Shown here piece by piece: positions 4,637 through 5,318 of a stretch of 5,318 bases of DNA. Each line of letters starts with the position of its first letter. Positions within the stretch are counted from its first letter, which is position 1. Made by a program: the position numbers and the translations under genes. The stretch covers positions 2,366,509-2,371,826 of the forward strand of contig CP070769.1 of NCBI GenBank assembly GCA_020347085.1. The letters are read 5' to 3'. The notes beneath the pieces are model-generated. The model ran no database searches, was not told where the DNA came from, and saw nothing but the letters and a program-made list of their open reading frames with translations. Source of the stretch: Desulfobacterales bacterium (GTDB lineage Bacteria > Desulfobacterota > Desulfobacteria > Desulfobacterales > C00003060).

Positions 4637-5014
4637 ATGGAAGCGAAAGCACAGGTTGAGCGAAGACAGGAGAAGCGGTTCCGGGTAAACCGCGGTGCGT
4701 TGGTCATGCTCAAGCCCCCTGATGCTGGAATCGGTCGACTAATAGGTATCAGCATGGGCGGACTTACCTTTGAGCATCTTACGAGCCAACGTGCACCATT
4801 CGAAGCAACTCAACTGGACATATTGATAACAGGCAGTGGTTTTCGTCTGCAAGACATGCCGTGTAGGAGCATTTGGAATTTAGCAATGTACGAAAAGCCC
4901 CTAGCTCCTCTATACAAGACGCGATATGGCGTGCAATTTGGTGCGTTGACGCCAGTCCAGATAAGGCTTCTGGAATATCTTGTTCAGAACCATACGACAG
5001 GTGAGGTAGATTAG
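4637..5014 (+). CDS. PilZ-domain protein (putative c-di-GMP receptor)
   Basis: The 125-residue product is nearly all one PilZ domain. It opens with the c-di-GMP-binding RRxxxR motif (R9-R10-Q-E-K-R14) followed by the strand 'FRVNRGALVML'; the second motif, normally [D/N]xSxxG, reads G37-I-S39-M-G-G42, so the acidic or amide residue is replaced by glycine. The later region, with C-R-S at the start of a strand, 'YGVQFGALTPVQIRLLEYLVQN' split over the final strand and helix, matches the usual PilZ end. Such cytoplasmic single-domain proteins bind c-di-GMP and act on motility, exopolysaccharide or secretion partners. ATG 4637 is chosen over the in-frame TTG 4595 because AAGGAGG lies ten bases before it and the upstream extension is not PilZ-like. 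A sigma-54 promoter at 4555-4571 and a ribosome-site hairpin indicate regulation at two levels. Ligand binding may be weakened by the glycine substitution. It stands alone as a single-gene unit. Confidence 0.82.
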   Translation: MEAKAQVERRQEKRFRVNRGALVMLKPPDAGIGRLIGISMGGLTFEHLTSQRAPFEATQLDILITGSGFRLQDMPCRSIWNLAMYEKPLAPLYKTRYGVQFGALTPVQIRLLEYLVQNHTTGEVD

Positions 5015-5102
5015 ACGCTTTGTTTATATTCAATTTTCAAACAGCAGGGTAGGCCATTGCGGTGTGCCTTTCCTATTTTAACACCTCCAAGTTCTGATCC
5101 AG

Positions 5103-5219
5103 CTATTGCTGCACTCCAAACACATGCCCCACGTCTCTTTGTAAGCTTTCCACAATGAACCTAACGAAGCTCAGGCTCTGTGTCTTAAGCAGCCGTCCCA
5201 TAGCGTCCAACATCTTCAC
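5103..5219 (-). CDS. Small minus-strand ORF, 38 residues, possibly the 3' part of a frameshifted gene
   Basis: GTG 5219-5217 (or ATG 5213-5211) opens a frame that ends at TAG 5105-5103 and reads as an amphipathic helical peptide (MLDAMGRLLKTQSLSFVRF, then ESLQRDVGHVF). The GTG overlaps the TGA of the upstream frame as GTGA, the classic four-base overlap of coupled genes. However, the frame upstream of the GTG also gives reasonable residues (PSE), so a one-base frameshift in a single longer gene is an equal possibility. After TAG the same frame runs on with LDQNLEVLK to a second TAG at 5075-5073. No family recognised. Confidence 0.35.
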   Translation of the reverse strand: MKMLDAMGRLLKTQSLSFVRFIVESLQRDVGHVFGVQQ

Positions 5220-5317
5220 CAGCTCAGAAGGGCAGGGGTTTTGCCGATTTCCTTGACTTTCTTTTGTTTTTTCTTTTTAATTTTTTTTCGTGTTTGCTCC
5301 AAGGCTAAAATAACAAA
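5216..5317 (-). CDS. C-terminal end of a lysine-rich protein, truncated by window edge
   Basis: The minus-strand frame enters from the right edge and gives 33 residues: a hydrophobic start (FVILALEQTR), a lysine-rich block (KKIKKKKQKKVKEIGK) and the end TPALLSW before TGA at 5218-5216. The A-rich DNA of this block could create lysines in any gene, so content alone is weak evidence. It touches the next minus-strand ORF through GTGA. It could be the last part of an upstream operon gene, or the 5' side of a frameshifted gene continuing in 5103-5219. Function cannot be told. Confidence 0.35.
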   Translation of the reverse strand, partial: FVILALEQTRKKIKKKKQKKVKEIGKTPALLSW

Positions 5318-5318
5318 C

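Overview
The window looks like a stretch of chromosome from a Gram-negative, moderate-GC environmental bacterium. A large hybrid sensor kinase with the H-box 'GGVAHDFNNLL', a PilZ-domain protein and a good sigma-54 promoter are a combination common in Desulfobacterota and related anaerobes. That placement is an inference from gene style only; the window holds no rRNA or other phylogenetic marker.

Layout from left to right. Positions 1-424 hold the 3' part of a class I SAM-dependent methyltransferase gene (Methyltransf_16/METTL21-like) cut by the window edge. Positions 425-1225 contain no convincing gene but are crowded with palindromes and repeats: one end-like repeat that recurs after the kinase, two related hairpin repeats sharing CAGGGAGCTTCAATT, a terminator-like hairpin, one solitary CRISPR-repeat-like unit, a 78-bp repeat resembling an IS200/IS605 right end, and a strong hairpin just before the next gene. 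Positions 1226-3623 encode one hybrid histidine kinase now split in two reading frames: a membrane sensor with HAMP (1226-2029) and a cytoplasmic PAS-HisKA-HATPase-REC part (2034-3623). The break is at the HAMP/coiled-coil junction and looks like a frameshift of a once continuous gene, or an assembly error.

Positions 3624-4421 hold the second copy of the end-like repeat, a small unrecognised minus-strand gene with a strong ribosome-binding site (3838-4092), the second copy of the 78-bp repeat, and a decayed minus-strand small gene with an in-frame stop (4263-4421). Positions 4483-5014 form a compact regulated unit: an inverted repeat, a sigma-54 -24/-12 promoter, a hairpin that carries the Shine-Dalgarno sequence in its loop, and a PilZ-family protein gene. 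The right edge (5103-5317) carries minus-strand coding-like sequence: the end of a lysine-rich protein, overlapping by GTGA with a 38-codon ORF, or the two together as one frameshifted gene.

Functionally, the two recognisable themes are phosphorelay sensing (hybrid kinase without its own output domain) and c-di-GMP response (PilZ). Nothing in the sequence proves that they are linked. No complete novel defence or mobile system is visible. The most unusual aspects are the density of palindromic repeats around the split kinase and the several small genes with in-frame stops, which together suggest local decay through mobile-element activity.
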